A stretch of DNA of 64,000 bases from Priestia aryabhattai (GCF_023715685.1 NZ_JAMBOQ010000003.1:620001-684000), one strand, 5' to 3'; positions 35,049-43,993 are shown, counted from the first letter of the stretch. The notes: a model not told the origin generated them from the letters alone. Numbers and translations: made by a program.

Positions 35049-36194
35049 ATGAAAATTGAAACTTTATTAGTTCGTTCAGGAGTAGGCCGTGACCCTTCAA
35101 CAGGTTCTATTACAACACCCATTTACCAAGCATCAACATTTGCTCATCCTGCTTTAGGGCAAAGTACAGGATTTGACTATGCACGTACGGCAAACCCTAC
35201 TCGTACAGCATTGGAAGAAGCAATTGCAGCTTTAGAAAAAGGAGAAGTAGGAGTAGCATTCGCTTCAGGAATGGCGGGTGTAATGGCAGTTTTAGCGCTA
35301 TTTAAAAACGGAGATCATTTAATTGTATCAGAGGACTTATACGGAGGAACGTACCGAGTACTAAATGAAATCTTTTCAGAGCAAGGAATTACTGTTTCGT
35401 ACGTCAACACAGCCCATCTCGATCAAGTAAAAGATGCGCTTCGTCCCAATACGAAAGCTTTATTTATTGAAACACCTACAAATCCAATGATGCACGTGAC
35501 TGATTTGCCAGAAGCTATTGCATTAGCTAAACAGCATGATTTGCTTACTATTGTTGACAATACATTCATGTCACCTTACTATCAGCGTCCTTTAGAGCTT
35601 GGAGCAGATATTGTGATACATAGTGCGAGCAAATACATTGGTGGTCATAATGATGTAGTTGCTGGTCTTGTAGTGGCTCGATGTAGTAGCTTAGGAGAGA
35701 AAATTCGTTTTTATCAAAATGCAGCTGGGGCAATCTTAGGTCCACAAGATAGCTGGTTGTTATTGCGCGGTGTTAAGACGCTAGCGCTTCGTATGGAAAA
35801 ACATAACGAAAACGCACTGAAAATTGCAAATTGGCTTACTACCCATGATCTCGTAGAAAAAGTGTATTACCCTGGTCTTGAAACACATCCAGGTTATGAA
35901 ATCATGAAGAAACAAGCGACTGGATTTGGAGGCATGATTTCTTTTGCTGTCTCACGCCCTGACATCGTGTCCACGCTTTTGGAAAATGTCAAAGTTATTA
36001 CGTTTGCAGAAAGCTTAGGAGGTGTGGAAAGTTTGATGACATTCCCAGCTCGTCAAACACACGCTGATATTCCCGAGGAAATTCGAAATCGTGTCGGAGT
36101 AACAAACTGTTTACTGCGATTATCAGTTGGAATTGAGCACGCAGATGATTTAATTAAAGATTTGAAGGAGGCATTTGATGCATACCAACAATAA
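35049..36194 (+). CDS. metI: Cystathionine gamma-synthase / O-acetylhomoserine thiolyase MetI
   Basis: A Cys/Met-metabolism PLP enzyme of 381 residues that forms cystathionine from O-acetylhomoserine and cysteine, or homocysteine with sulfide. The PLP-lysine motif SASKYIGGHNDVVAG, the GFDYARTANPTR phosphate-binding segment and the C-terminal RLSVGIEHADDLI motif are present. It sits directly behind the S-box and overlaps metC by 17 bp. Confidence 0.93.
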   Translation: MKIETLLVRSGVGRDPSTGSITTPIYQASTFAHPALGQSTGFDYARTANPTRTALEEAIAALEKGEVGVAFASGMAGVMAVLALFKNGDHLIVSEDLYGGTYRVLNEIFSEQGITVSYVNTAHLDQVKDALRPNTKALFIETPTNPMMHVTDLPEAIALAKQHDLLTIVDNTFMSPYYQRPLELGADIVIHSASKYIGGHNDVVAGLVVARCSSLGEKIRFYQNAAGAILGPQDSWLLLRGVKTLALRMEKHNENALKIANWLTTHDLVEKVYYPGLETHPGYEIMKKQATGFGGMISFAVSRPDIVSTLLENVKVITFAESLGGVESLMTFPARQTHADIPEEIRNRVGVTNCLLRLSVGIEHADDLIKDLKEAFDAYQQ

Positions 36195-37359
36195 TAAACA
36201 TAGATTTGGTACGAACTTAATTCATGCAAATACAGGAATTGACGGTCATTTTGGAGCGGTTAACGTACCTATTTATCAGGTGTCCACATTTAACCAAGAA
36301 GATGAGACGAACAACGGCCGCTATGACTATTCTCGTTCAGGAAACCCAACTCGTGAGGCTTTAGAAAACACCATTGCTCAGCTAGAAAATGGATACGCTG
36401 GGTTTGCTTTTTCATCAGGTATGGCTGCCATCTCATCGGTGTTATCTATTTTTGAATCAGGGGATGAAATTTTAGTTTCACATGATACGTACGGCGGGAC
36501 ATATCGTGTATTAACACGGTTATTTTCAAAGTTTGGTATTAAAACAACCTTTGTTGATACAACGAAGGTTGAGAAAGTAGAAGAAGCTATCACAAAAGAT
36601 ACGAAGGCTATTTATATCGAAAGCCCTTCAAATCCATTTTTACACGTAACGGATATTAAAGCAGTAGCAAGTTTGGCGAAGGAGCGCAATATCCTTACAA
36701 TTGTGGATAACACGTTTTTAACACCTTATCTACAGCAGCCGATTGACCTTGGTGTAAATATTGTGATTCACAGTGCTACAAAATATATCAGCGGCCACAG
36801 TGACGTCATTGGTGGTTTAGTTGTGGTAAGCGATGAAAAGCTAGCAGAAGAAGTAAAGTTTGTACAAAATGCTTTTGGTGCTATTCTAGGACCACAAGAT
36901 TGTTTTTTGCTTCTTAGAGGAATCAAGACACTAAAAGTTCGTTTAGATCAGCAGTTAAAAACAGCACTGCAGTTTGCGAAGTGGCTTGAAGAACAATCTT
37001 TAGTAAGCCGTGTATACTACCCAGGCTTAAAAAGTCATCCGGATCACAAACTGATTTCAGAACAAGCAAATGGATATGGAGCTATGATTTCTTTCCAAGT
37101 ACAGGATGAAAAAGTAGCACGACATATTTTACAAGGAGTCAAATTGGCTTCAATTGGCGTTAGTCTAGGTGCAGTTGAATCAATCTTAACGCATCCTGCA
37201 ACAATGTCTCATGCAAGTATCCCAAAAGAAGTACGTGATGAAAAAGGAATTACTGATTCCCTTCTTCGCCTTTCCGTAGGATTAGAGGAATTCGAGGATT
37301 TGAAGCAAGACTTTAACGCTGTTTTTCAAAACTTAGAAGAGAAAGCCTTAATTAAATAA
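36178..37359 (+). CDS. metC: Cystathionine beta-lyase MetC
   Basis: A paralogue of MetI that splits cystathionine into homocysteine, pyruvate and ammonia. The lysine motif HSATKYISGHSDVIGG and RYDYSRSGNPTR are intact. The assignment as lyase rather than synthase rests on the metI-metC gene order in bacilli; the two are hard to tell apart by motif alone. ATG 36178 follows AAGGAGG within the metI 3' end. It has 393 residues. Confidence 0.9.
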   Translation: MHTNNNKHRFGTNLIHANTGIDGHFGAVNVPIYQVSTFNQEDETNNGRYDYSRSGNPTREALENTIAQLENGYAGFAFSSGMAAISSVLSIFESGDEILVSHDTYGGTYRVLTRLFSKFGIKTTFVDTTKVEKVEEAITKDTKAIYIESPSNPFLHVTDIKAVASLAKERNILTIVDNTFLTPYLQQPIDLGVNIVIHSATKYISGHSDVIGGLVVVSDEKLAEEVKFVQNAFGAILGPQDCFLLLRGIKTLKVRLDQQLKTALQFAKWLEEQSLVSRVYYPGLKSHPDHKLISEQANGYGAMISFQVQDEKVARHILQGVKLASIGVSLGAVESILTHPATMSHASIPKEVRDEKGITDSLLRLSVGLEEFEDLKQDFNAVFQNLEEKALIK

Positions 37360-37361
37360 AG

Positions 37362-37393
37362 AAAAGGACTTCCATCAAGGAGGTCCTTTTTTG
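37362..37393 (+). terminator. Terminator of metI-metC
   Basis: AAAAGGACTTCC pairs with GGAGGTCCTTTT (one T-G) around a 5-nt loop, then T. Confidence 0.88.
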
Positions 37394-37396
37394 TAG

Positions 37397-37663
37397 TTAT
37401 ATACAGCTATCTAAAAGGTTTGTGTATAGTGACGTAAGCGCAACTTTTTCATCAGAGGAAAGGCTGCTGTTTAGAATTCTTTTTATGCCAAGATGATATT
37501 TTATATGCGGTGTTTGTCGGACGCGCGGATGAGTCATTTCATCCTTTAAATCTTTCAGAATGGCTTCGTGAAGCTGATCTTCACTTGTCATGGATTGTTT
37601 GGAAGCGAACGAACGGTTCAACCATAGGGTTTGATAAGCTGCTAGTAAATGTTCAGAAGTCAT
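37397..37663 (-). CDS. Hypothetical protein, 88 residues
   Basis: A small, mostly helical cytoplasmic protein I do not recognise. It is Ser/Leu-rich, with HLGIKRILNSSLSSDEKVALTSLYTNLL as the amphipathic end. The AAGGAG site is about 11 nt from the ATG. It is convergent to metC and lies upstream of the SIMPL gene's 3' end on the same strand. Confidence 0.55.
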   Translation of the reverse strand: MTSEHLLAAYQTLWLNRSFASKQSMTSEDQLHEAILKDLKDEMTHPRVRQTPHIKYHLGIKRILNSSLSSDEKVALTSLYTNLLDSCI

Positions 37664-37725
37664 TGTGCAAAGAGCTCCTTTAGATTAGTTTCTTCATTAT
37701 AGTAACTTATAGTTTACCACAAGTA

Positions 37726-38385
37726 TTAATACGTGTACGTAACTTTTACAGAAGCAGATACAGTCAAGGACTGAGCTTGAATAGGGGGAGAGGCTGCTAA
37801 TAACTTAGGCGAGGAGCCAGATGACTGATAGACGGGGCCTTCTTCGATTAAAATAGGGATTTGGTTAATCGGAAGCTGTAGCGTATTAGCAATGGTAAAG
37901 GCCTTTTCTTTGGCATTTAATAAAGCTTTACTTATCGCTTCTTGTTCATATTTATCATCATTCGTAACGTGAAATTGAAGGTCTTGCGCTACATTGGCTC
38001 CGCTTGAAAAAGTAGCGTTATAGACATCGCCAGCTTGTTTTACATCTTGTACTCTTACTCTAAACAAGTGCTGTACTTCGTATCCTGTAAGAGTCGATTT
38101 TCCATCACTGTAATCATATTTAGGATTTATGGTAAAGGAAGCCGTCTCAATTTGCTGGTCATTGATTCCAAGGTTTTTCATCTCTTGCAGCAGAGTATTT
38201 GAAACAGCTGAATTTTCTTTTAAGGCTTCTTGAACATCTCGGTTCTCCGTGCGCGTTCCAATCGTCATGGAAATTTCATTTGGAATTGCTGCAGCTGTTC
38301 CTTCACCAATTACTTTAATTTCTCTATTTTGTGTATCTACGCGCAGTTGCTGTGTAGGTTCATAAGGGAAATAAGAATGTTGCAT
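37726..38385 (-). CDS. SIMPL-domain (DUF541) protein
   Basis: A 219-residue protein with the SIMPL/DUF541 fold from about residue 18 on: IKVIGEGTAAAIPNEISMTIGTRTE at its start, and EAISKALLNAKEKAFTIANTLQLPI as the conserved helix. Related proteins (E. coli YggE) are linked to oxidative stress, but no mechanism is established. No signal peptide is evident here, unlike in YggE. AGGAGG lies upstream of the ATG. Confidence 0.82.
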   Translation of the reverse strand: MQHSYFPYEPTQQLRVDTQNREIKVIGEGTAAAIPNEISMTIGTRTENRDVQEALKENSAVSNTLLQEMKNLGINDQQIETASFTINPKYDYSDGKSTLTGYEVQHLFRVRVQDVKQAGDVYNATFSSGANVAQDLQFHVTNDDKYEQEAISKALLNAKEKAFTIANTLQLPINQIPILIEEGPVYQSSGSSPKLLAASPPIQAQSLTVSASVKVTYTY

Positions 38386-38451
38386 ACAAAAAAACCTCCT
38401 TCACTGATCTTTAGTATGTATATGATAAGAAATGGAGATTAAAAACAAAAA

Positions 38452-38483
38452 AGATACACAAGTAAAAACTTGTGTACCTTTTT
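38452..38483 (-). terminator. Terminator of putP
   Basis: TACACAAGT (38455-38463) and ACTTGTGTA (38468-38476) with A- and T-rich flanks on both strands. Confidence 0.8.
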
Positions 38484-38485
38484 GT

Positions 38486-39967
38486 TTATTTCGATTCTTG
38501 CATTAAAATTTCTTTCATTTCAATAAATTGATTTTGAACATCGTTTGACGGTTTCTTTGTTATTAAACTTACGACGATGACAGCTAACAGACTTAAAAAG
38601 AACCCAGGAATCATTTCATAAAGAGCATCTTTTAAAGTTGGTACGTTCACCCAAATCAATACAGTGACAGCGCCTACAATCATACCTGCAAGTGCTCCCC
38701 ATCGTGTCATACGCTTCCAATACAGACTCAGCAGAATAGCAGGACCAAAAGCAGAACCAAATCCAGCCCAAGCATAGCCGACCAATCCTAAAATGGTATC
38801 ACTAGGTCTCAAAGACAGCACAATAGCGATAATTGCAACGCCTAAAACCGCAGTTCTCCCCACAGTCACAAGCTCTTTGTCAGAGGCTTGACGACGAAAA
38901 AATGTTTTGTAAAAGTCTTCTGTAACAGAGCTTGCTGTTACAAGTAGCTGAGAAGAAATGGTACTCATAATCGCAGCTAATAAAGCAGCATATAAAAACC
39001 CGGTAATTAAAGGGTTAAAAAGTATATCTGCAAATTTAATAAAAATAGTTTCAGGATCTGCTAGCTTCATACCCGTTTTTTCTACATATGCAATTCCAAC
39101 AAGTCCTGTCAGCAACGCACCAATAATAGAAATAATCATCCAGCTCATTCCAATACGGCGTGCGGGTTTTAATTCCTTAACAGAAGAGATAGCCATAAAG
39201 CGAACGATAATATGAGGCTGTCCAAAATAGCCAAGTCCCCAGGCTAAGAAAGATATAATACCTAAAACCGTTGTACCCTTAAAGATGTCAAGGTATGTTG
39301 GATTAACTTCCTGGACAATATCCATTGTTGTGTTGACGCCTCCAACATCGGTGAAAGCCACAATGGGTACTAAAACTAAAGCAAGAAACATAATAACACC
39401 TTGAACAAAATCTGTTAAACTAACGGCTAAAAATCCACCGAAAAGAGTGTAGGCAATAACAACAGATGCTGTTACAAACAAGCCAATCTGATAATGTAAA
39501 TCAAATGCTGATTCAAATAAGCGTCCGCCTGATACCATACCAGCTGAAGTGTAAAGAGTGAAGAAGATAAAGATAACGATCGCTGATACCGTTCGAAGAA
39601 TTTTGGCATGGTCGCCAAATCGATTTTCAAAAAAGTCTGGAATTGTAATGGAGTCGTTCGCTACTTCCGTATAAGTGCGAAGACGCGGAGCGAGGATTAA
39701 ATAATTTAAATAAGCACCTATAGACAATCCCACCGCTAGCCATACGCTAGAAAGGCCCGTTACATACATGGATCCAGGAAGCCCCATTAACATCCATCCA
39801 CTCATATCGGAAGCACCAGCTGAAAGGGCGGTAACGGCTGGGCCTAGTCCGCGTCCTCCTAACATATAGCCAGCTACATCTTCAGTGGTTTTTGTATAGG
39901 CATACCATCCTATTCCGAGCATTCCCACAAAATAAATACCGAGTGAAATATAAACTCCAATATCCAC
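38486..39967 (-). CDS. putP: Sodium/proline symporter PutP
   Basis: A sodium:solute symporter of 493 residues with about 13 transmembrane segments that imports proline for osmotic or nutritional use. The conserved ASDMSGWMLMGLPG in TM2, AWGLGYFGQPHI and the TM8-9 region (AAIMSTISSQLLVTAS, sodium and proline ligands) are visible. The start is GTG with GGGGAG upstream. No proline catabolism genes are adjacent, so an osmotic role cannot be told from a catabolic one. Paired TTTATGCA motifs flank its promoter. Confidence 0.93.
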   Translation of the reverse strand: MDIGVYISLGIYFVGMLGIGWYAYTKTTEDVAGYMLGGRGLGPAVTALSAGASDMSGWMLMGLPGSMYVTGLSSVWLAVGLSIGAYLNYLILAPRLRTYTEVANDSITIPDFFENRFGDHAKILRTVSAIVIFIFFTLYTSAGMVSGGRLFESAFDLHYQIGLFVTASVVIAYTLFGGFLAVSLTDFVQGVIMFLALVLVPIVAFTDVGGVNTTMDIVQEVNPTYLDIFKGTTVLGIISFLAWGLGYFGQPHIIVRFMAISSVKELKPARRIGMSWMIISIIGALLTGLVGIAYVEKTGMKLADPETIFIKFADILFNPLITGFLYAALLAAIMSTISSQLLVTASSVTEDFYKTFFRRQASDKELVTVGRTAVLGVAIIAIVLSLRPSDTILGLVGYAWAGFGSAFGPAILLSLYWKRMTRWGALAGMIVGAVTVLIWVNVPTLKDALYEMIPGFFLSLLAVIVVSLITKKPSNDVQNQFIEMKEILMQESK

Positions 39968-39978
39968 AAAATCTCCCC

Positions 39979-39998
39979 TTTATGCATTTTTTATGCAT
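39979..39998. repeat. TTTATGCA pair near the putP start
   Basis: Two direct copies of TTTATGCAT at 39979-39987 and 39990-39998, 11 bp apart, about one helical turn. They lie in the 5' untranslated region of putP. Confidence 0.6.
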
Positions 39999-40056
39999 GA
40001 GATAAGTAATACATCTCATGAAAACATCTTATGGTTTTTAAAACTAACAAACTTTT

Positions 40057-40085
40057 CTTATACTATCAACCCACAAAATCGTAAA
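40057..40085 (-). promoter_or_regulatory. Candidate promoter of putP
   Basis: Read on the minus strand: TTTACG (40085-40080), a 17-bp spacer and TATAAG (40062-40057). Confidence 0.5.
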
Positions 40086-40184
40086 TTTTCTAAGTCTAAA
40101 ATCCCCTAAACCTTTATACAAAAGAAATGAAATCGTTTTCAAAATAAAGTAAAATAAAAATATTCAGAAATTAATAGCGGGTTT

Positions 40185-40205
40185 TTTATGCAATATTTTA
40201 TGCAG
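40185..40205. repeat. Second TTTATGCA pair upstream of putP
   Basis: TTTATGCAA (40185-40193) and TTTATGCAG (40197-40205), 12 bp apart, about 130 bp upstream of the putP promoter. Confidence 0.55.
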
Positions 40206-40216
40206 TAAGTAAAATA

Positions 40217-40244
40217 AAAAGAGCATTTTATAAAATGCTCTTTT
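40217..40244 (-). terminator. Terminator of the YhcN/YlaJ gene
   Basis: AAAAGAGCATTTTA and TAAAATGCTCTTTT form a perfect stem. It lies just past the minus-strand stop and is followed there by TTTTTATTTTAC. Confidence 0.85.
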
Positions 40245-40258
40245 GACATTCATGTATA

Positions 40259-40804
40259 TTAGCGTGAATTTGGAAACACGCGTCGAACAACTTCCGAAAA
40301 CTCGTCAAACAGTCCAGAAACGGGTTTGCCGGTTTGAAGCTTGTCTACATATCCGTTCATACGGTTTACAAAGTCAGGGTTTGTTGATACAAAAACTCGA
40401 TGAACACTGCCGTCTGCTTTTCTTACTTCATGTGCAATCTTATGTTCCATATCTTTTGTAAGATTACCTTCTTTATTATCATCTAATACAGCTGCCACAT
40501 AAGCGGTATGATCAGTTACGATTACATTAGCATCTTTTACGTTTTTTAATGCTACGATACGATCAGCTGCCACATCGGCTACTCTCATTCCACCAGACTG
40601 ATTATATTGTTCTTTTTCGTTACGCTGTACGTCTTGCGTATCGTTTACGTCATTCATTTTCGTTTTATTGTTCCCATTTTCATATGTGACGTTGCGGACT
40701 GTATCATCATCAATGACGCCATCTTTACCTTGATCTGCTGTACTGCAGCCGAATAAAGAAAGAGTCGTCATACAGCCTACAACAAACAAAAACGATTTCT
40801 TCAT
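40259..40804 (-). CDS. YhcN/YlaJ family sporulation lipoprotein
   Basis: A 181-residue lipoprotein with signal peptide and lipobox LFGC (acylated Cys at about residue 20). The mature part carries the YhcN/YlaJ domain (ADRIVALKNVKDANVIVTDHTAYVAAVLD...VFVSTNPDFVNRMNGYVDKL). Such lipoproteins sit in the inner spore or forespore membrane and affect germination or outgrowth. The start has AGGAGTG. No partner gene is adjacent. Confidence 0.85.
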   Translation of the reverse strand: MKKSFLFVVGCMTTLSLFGCSTADQGKDGVIDDDTVRNVTYENGNNKTKMNDVNDTQDVQRNEKEQYNQSGGMRVADVAADRIVALKNVKDANVIVTDHTAYVAAVLDDNKEGNLTKDMEHKIAHEVRKADGSVHRVFVSTNPDFVNRMNGYVDKLQTGKPVSGLFDEFSEVVRRVFPNSR

Positions 40805-40915
40805 GATAGTATCACTCCTTATAAGTTTTAACCTTTCTTATAATTTGTTAAAAACGTGTGAAGCATACATGAAAAATACAAAAAAGCCTATACTATCGAA
40901 AAAGGAGGAATATGT

Positions 40916-41083
40916 ATGAGTGGAATCCAACAAAGCGTATTTGTGCTTCATACAAAAGAAGAAAACCATGAAGAAACAACAACATTTGCGTTAACTTCAG
41001 AAGAAGCTAAGCTATTATTTGAGACCTTGCAAAATAAACGAAAAGAAATTATCGACGCCCATATTGATAACATGTTGACGTAA
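40916..41083 (+). CDS. Small hypothetical protein, 55 residues
   Basis: A short acidic, helical protein (MSGIQQSVFVLHTKEE start, HIDNMLT end) with a very good AAAGGAGG site and a plausible -10 TATACT at 40889-40894. No family recognised. The repeated Glu and hydrophobic spacing of residues 27-50 suggest a helix. Confidence 0.6.
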   Translation: MSGIQQSVFVLHTKEENHEETTTFALTSEEAKLLFETLQNKRKEIIDAHIDNMLT

Positions 41084-41138
41084 GGAAGATAGATATCTTG
41101 CAAAAGGGATGGGCCATACATTAAGAATGGCCAAATAT

Positions 41139-41290
41139 TTGCATTCTACATATAGGTATAGTATAATGTAAACGCAACCAAATTTAATAAATGTAAGTAA
41201 TACTACGTTTTGACCATACACTCGAATTAGATTTAGTGAAAATTCACTTGTTATAAAAGAGATCTACTTCGCGTAGGTCTCTTTTATAAT
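41139..41290 (+). ncRNA. Candidate small RNA between two cspD-side signals
   Basis: A good promoter (TTGCAT 41139-41144, 17 bp, TATAAT 41162-41167) is followed about 90 nt later by a strong intrinsic terminator (GAGATCTAC 41259-41267, GTAGGTCTC 41273-41281, T4). A second stem AGTGAA/TTCACT lies at 41235-41248. No start codon with a binding site opens a frame between them, so the transcript would be a non-coding RNA of roughly 110-115 nt. It could instead be an attenuated cspD leader. Confidence 0.4.
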
Positions 41291-41371
41291 ATGTGAATTT
41301 TTTATTTACGGTATAAATGTAAATATAGAGTAACATATTAAAATTTTTACATTCTTTGGAGGTTTTTTTAC

Positions 41372-41575
41372 ATGGCTACTACAGGTACAGTAAAATGGTT
41401 TAACAGTGAAAAAGGCTTCGGTTTTATCGAAGTACCAGGCGAAAATGACGTATTTGTTCATTTTTCAGCTATCCAATCTGAAGGTTTCAAAACATTAGAA
41501 GAAGGCCAAAAAGTTGAATTTGAAATCGTTGAAGGACAACGTGGACCTCAAGCGGAGAATGTTGTAAAATTATAA
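41372..41575 (+). CDS. cspD: Cold-shock protein, CspD-like
   Basis: A 67-residue single OB-fold cold-shock protein that binds single-stranded RNA and DNA. RNP1 KGFGFI and RNP2 VFVHFS are intact. TTGGAGG precedes the ATG. The long AT-rich region upstream is typical of csp leaders. CspB, CspC and CspD are hard to separate by sequence alone; the D label follows resemblance and position on the chromosome. Confidence 0.88.
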   Translation: MATTGTVKWFNSEKGFGFIEVPGENDVFVHFSAIQSEGFKTLEEGQKVEFEIVEGQRGPQAENVVKL

Positions 41576-41591
41576 TTCAACGCTAAATATG

Positions 41592-41617
41592 AAAGCTGCC
41601 GATAGGCAGCTTTTTTT
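41592..41617 (+). terminator. Terminator of cspD
   Basis: AAAGCTGCC, GATA loop, GGCAGCTTT and T7. Confidence 0.9.
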
Positions 41618-41682
41618 GTACGAATTCGTTCGTTTATTTGTCTGATTAAAGAAATAGATTGAAATAGGGGAGAAGGGAAGGT

Positions 41683-41859
41683 ATGAGTTCATTTCATTGC
41701 TGTGCCACATGTCAACATTTTCAAAGCATTAAATTGGATAAGGGAATGAAGTATCAATGCAAAAGACTAGGCTATGAGACCCGTCCTTCTTATCGGTTTA
41801 CATGCTGGGAGCCAAAAGAAGTAGTTAAAAAGCTAATGGAAAAACGAAATCAAAAATAA
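41683..41859 (+). CDS. Small Cys-rich putative metal-binding protein
   Basis: A 58-residue protein with five cysteines: CCATC at residues 6-10, C26 and C41, plus nearby His. The pattern CxxC...C...C with ETRPSYRFTCWEP looks like a small zinc ribbon. AGAAGGGAAGGT precedes the ATG. I recall similar small proteins in bacilli but no function. It is monocistronic, between two terminators. Confidence 0.65.
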   Translation: MSSFHCCATCQHFQSIKLDKGMKYQCKRLGYETRPSYRFTCWEPKEVVKKLMEKRNQK

Positions 41860-41884
41860 GCTCTTTAAAAAGAGCTTATTTTTG
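41857..41884. terminator. Bidirectional terminator
   Basis: AAGCTCTTT and AAAGAGCTT share a short loop, with TTATTTTTG on the right. It lies between convergent small genes. Confidence 0.8.
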
Positions 41885-41885
41885 A

Positions 41886-42197
41886 CTATTCCTCGTTATT
41901 TGTGCCTTCCTCTGAAGGCAAATGCTTCCCGCAAAACTCTTTTACAGCTTCTTCTTCCTCTTCTTCAAGGGCGAAGTCTAATACTTTATTTGTTGAAACT
42001 TCGTAGAAATGAGTTTGGGCAATAGAAGTGTTGTCTTCGCTTTTAATATATACTACGCGGAGTGCTAGGTCGTTGCCGGTATATAATTCATCCTCTTCTT
42101 CTACTTCAATGTATAAATGAAATTCATAGCGTTCACCTAGAAGGAGACCAAATGGATCCTGCAATTGTTCAGCTGTATATTCTTTAATTGTAAACAT
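41886..42197 (-). CDS. Acidic hypothetical protein
   Basis: A 103-residue, strongly acidic cytoplasmic protein with a beta-rich N-terminal part (residues 1-70) and a Glu-rich helix (FALEEEEEEAVKEFCGKH). It may belong to the Bacillus-specific DUF6509 group, but I am not certain. No function can be assigned. AAAGGAC precedes the start. Confidence 0.6.
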   Translation of the reverse strand: MFTIKEYTAEQLQDPFGLLLGERYEFHLYIEVEEEDELYTGNDLALRVVYIKSEDNTSIAQTHFYEVSTNKVLDFALEEEEEEAVKEFCGKHLPSEEGTNNEE

Positions 42198-42358
42198 ATG
42201 TACGTCCTTTCCATGATATCAGTAAAATACTTGCATCATCTATTATAGTTTTTCTTTGCAAAGAAAGAAAGTGCATGGGTAATTCATGAACGGATTTATT
42301 CCTTGCTCATTCTATTTAGCAAATGTACTTGATGCGATGGCACAAGGACTTCGATTAT

Positions 42359-43909
42359 TTACTTAAAGGCGGAAGAAACGCGCGTATATTTTTGCTTATA
42401 CATGGCAGCATCTGCTTTTTGAATTAATGTATCTAGGTTGGTGTCGTCTGAAGGCGCACATATAATAAATCCGTAACTCGCAGACAGTGCATATGGCTTA
42501 TTAAATTCTCTCTTTTTATCTTCTAGTTGTTCATTAATATTTTGCCACAGCTCTTGTACGTATTCTTCCGTTTGTTCAGGAGCAATTAATAAAAACTCAT
42601 CACCTCCGTAGCGAAATAGCGTATCATCCTTGCTAATATAACCACTAATTGATTCCGCTATTGTTTTAATAAGCCAGTCGCCTTCTCCATGACCGTATTG
42701 ATCATTTACTAGTTTTAAAGAATTTATATCGATAAAACATAATAGAAAAGATGTATCATTGGTTTTAGCTCTCAGCAGTTCCAACTGCAGTTTTTCCATT
42801 CCGTTTCTTCGATTTAAAATTCCCGTTAGCACATCAGTTGAAGCGTGCAAGCTCAATTCATGCTCAACCGCTTTTAAATCGGTTATATCGGTAATACCTG
42901 CGAGAATGCAGCTTTCGCTTTGATACTCTAGTAATTCATAATTGATCATAACCCACTTAGAATCTCCATGTTCACGTGCTTCTAGGACGTAGTTTTTTAC
43001 ATATTTCTCTTGTTGAAGACGTTTTAAAATCTTCCCTCGATCTTCATCGGTAGGATAGATTATAAATCCGTCTATTTGATCAAGGTCTTGAGAAACAAGA
43101 TTGTAAAAATGAATAGCTTTATTGTTAATGAGCAACACTTTGTGGTCGGATAATCTCGTTAATATTAAAGGATATGGATTAATTTTAAACAACGTAGAAA
43201 AATTACGTTCGCTTTCTTTTAGCTGTAAATGATTTATATATTCTTTGTGACGGTATGTATAAAGAATGTATGAAATAAGTAAAGCAATAGCAACTGCTGC
43301 AGTTGTATTGATCTGCTTCGAAATAAGGGAAAAAGAATCCGATACATATCGTGATAAACCGTATAGTAAAAAAAGATGGTTAGAAATAAAAATAATACAC
43401 AGATGTTTTAGTTTCATAGGACATAAAACAGCTGTGGAAATCAAAAGCATCATATACACGTCTACACGACCTGTGAAAAGCTGACTGTTAATAGTAGAAA
43501 GTGCTGCAGCAAATACGTAATAAAATATATAGCCATACACAATGGTGCTTAAGTAGTTAGCAAACCGCTCTTTTCTTTTACTAAAATAATAGAAAAATAA
43601 ATAAAGAGAAGAGAGAGCAAAACTAGTGAAATGAATACCAATTAGTGTATGTCTGAACTGAGGTGTTCCCGCATGTTGAAGTAAAGAAAACCCTATATAA
43701 ATATAAATAGGATAGGAAACTACAAGAGCAAGTGAAACTAGCTTGACTCTCTGTTGAAGCATTTCTACATTTGTTTTATCGAACATTTTATCTTCATTAA
43801 CTTCTCTTCCTGAAGGGAAATGAAATTTCTTCAGAAATGGGAAAGGTAAAAGCGAAAGAAGAAAAGACATGACCATCATCTCCATATCTTTTTTTAGGTA
43901 TTTTAGCAT
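42359..43909 (-). CDS. Membrane diguanylate cyclase (PAS-GGDEF)
   Basis: A 516-residue protein with six or so membrane helices in residues 45-215, a PAS-like domain (about 225-345, ending in the PAC-type ESCILAGITDIT) and a GGDEF domain (about 355-510). The active site reads RYGGDEF, so c-di-GMP synthesis is expected. At the inhibitory-site position five residues before GGDEF the sequence is SKDD rather than RxxD, so product inhibition may be lost. The true start may lie 12-14 codons inside the frame, after GGAG. It is alone in its transcription unit. Confidence 0.85.
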   Translation of the reverse strand: MLKYLKKDMEMMVMSFLLSLLPFPFLKKFHFPSGREVNEDKMFDKTNVEMLQQRVKLVSLALVVSYPIYIYIGFSLLQHAGTPQFRHTLIGIHFTSFALSSLYLFFYYFSKRKERFANYLSTIVYGYIFYYVFAAALSTINSQLFTGRVDVYMMLLISTAVLCPMKLKHLCIIFISNHLFLLYGLSRYVSDSFSLISKQINTTAAVAIALLISYILYTYRHKEYINHLQLKESERNFSTLFKINPYPLILTRLSDHKVLLINNKAIHFYNLVSQDLDQIDGFIIYPTDEDRGKILKRLQQEKYVKNYVLEAREHGDSKWVMINYELLEYQSESCILAGITDITDLKAVEHELSLHASTDVLTGILNRRNGMEKLQLELLRAKTNDTSFLLCFIDINSLKLVNDQYGHGEGDWLIKTIAESISGYISKDDTLFRYGGDEFLLIAPEQTEEYVQELWQNINEQLEDKKREFNKPYALSASYGFIICAPSDDTNLDTLIQKADAAMYKQKYTRVSSAFK

Positions 43910-43993
43910 GTTTGTATAAGAAAAGACATGAATTTTTTAGATGAAAATGTCTGCTTTTCAATCAAAAAAAAGCATTGAGATTTATATGATTAA

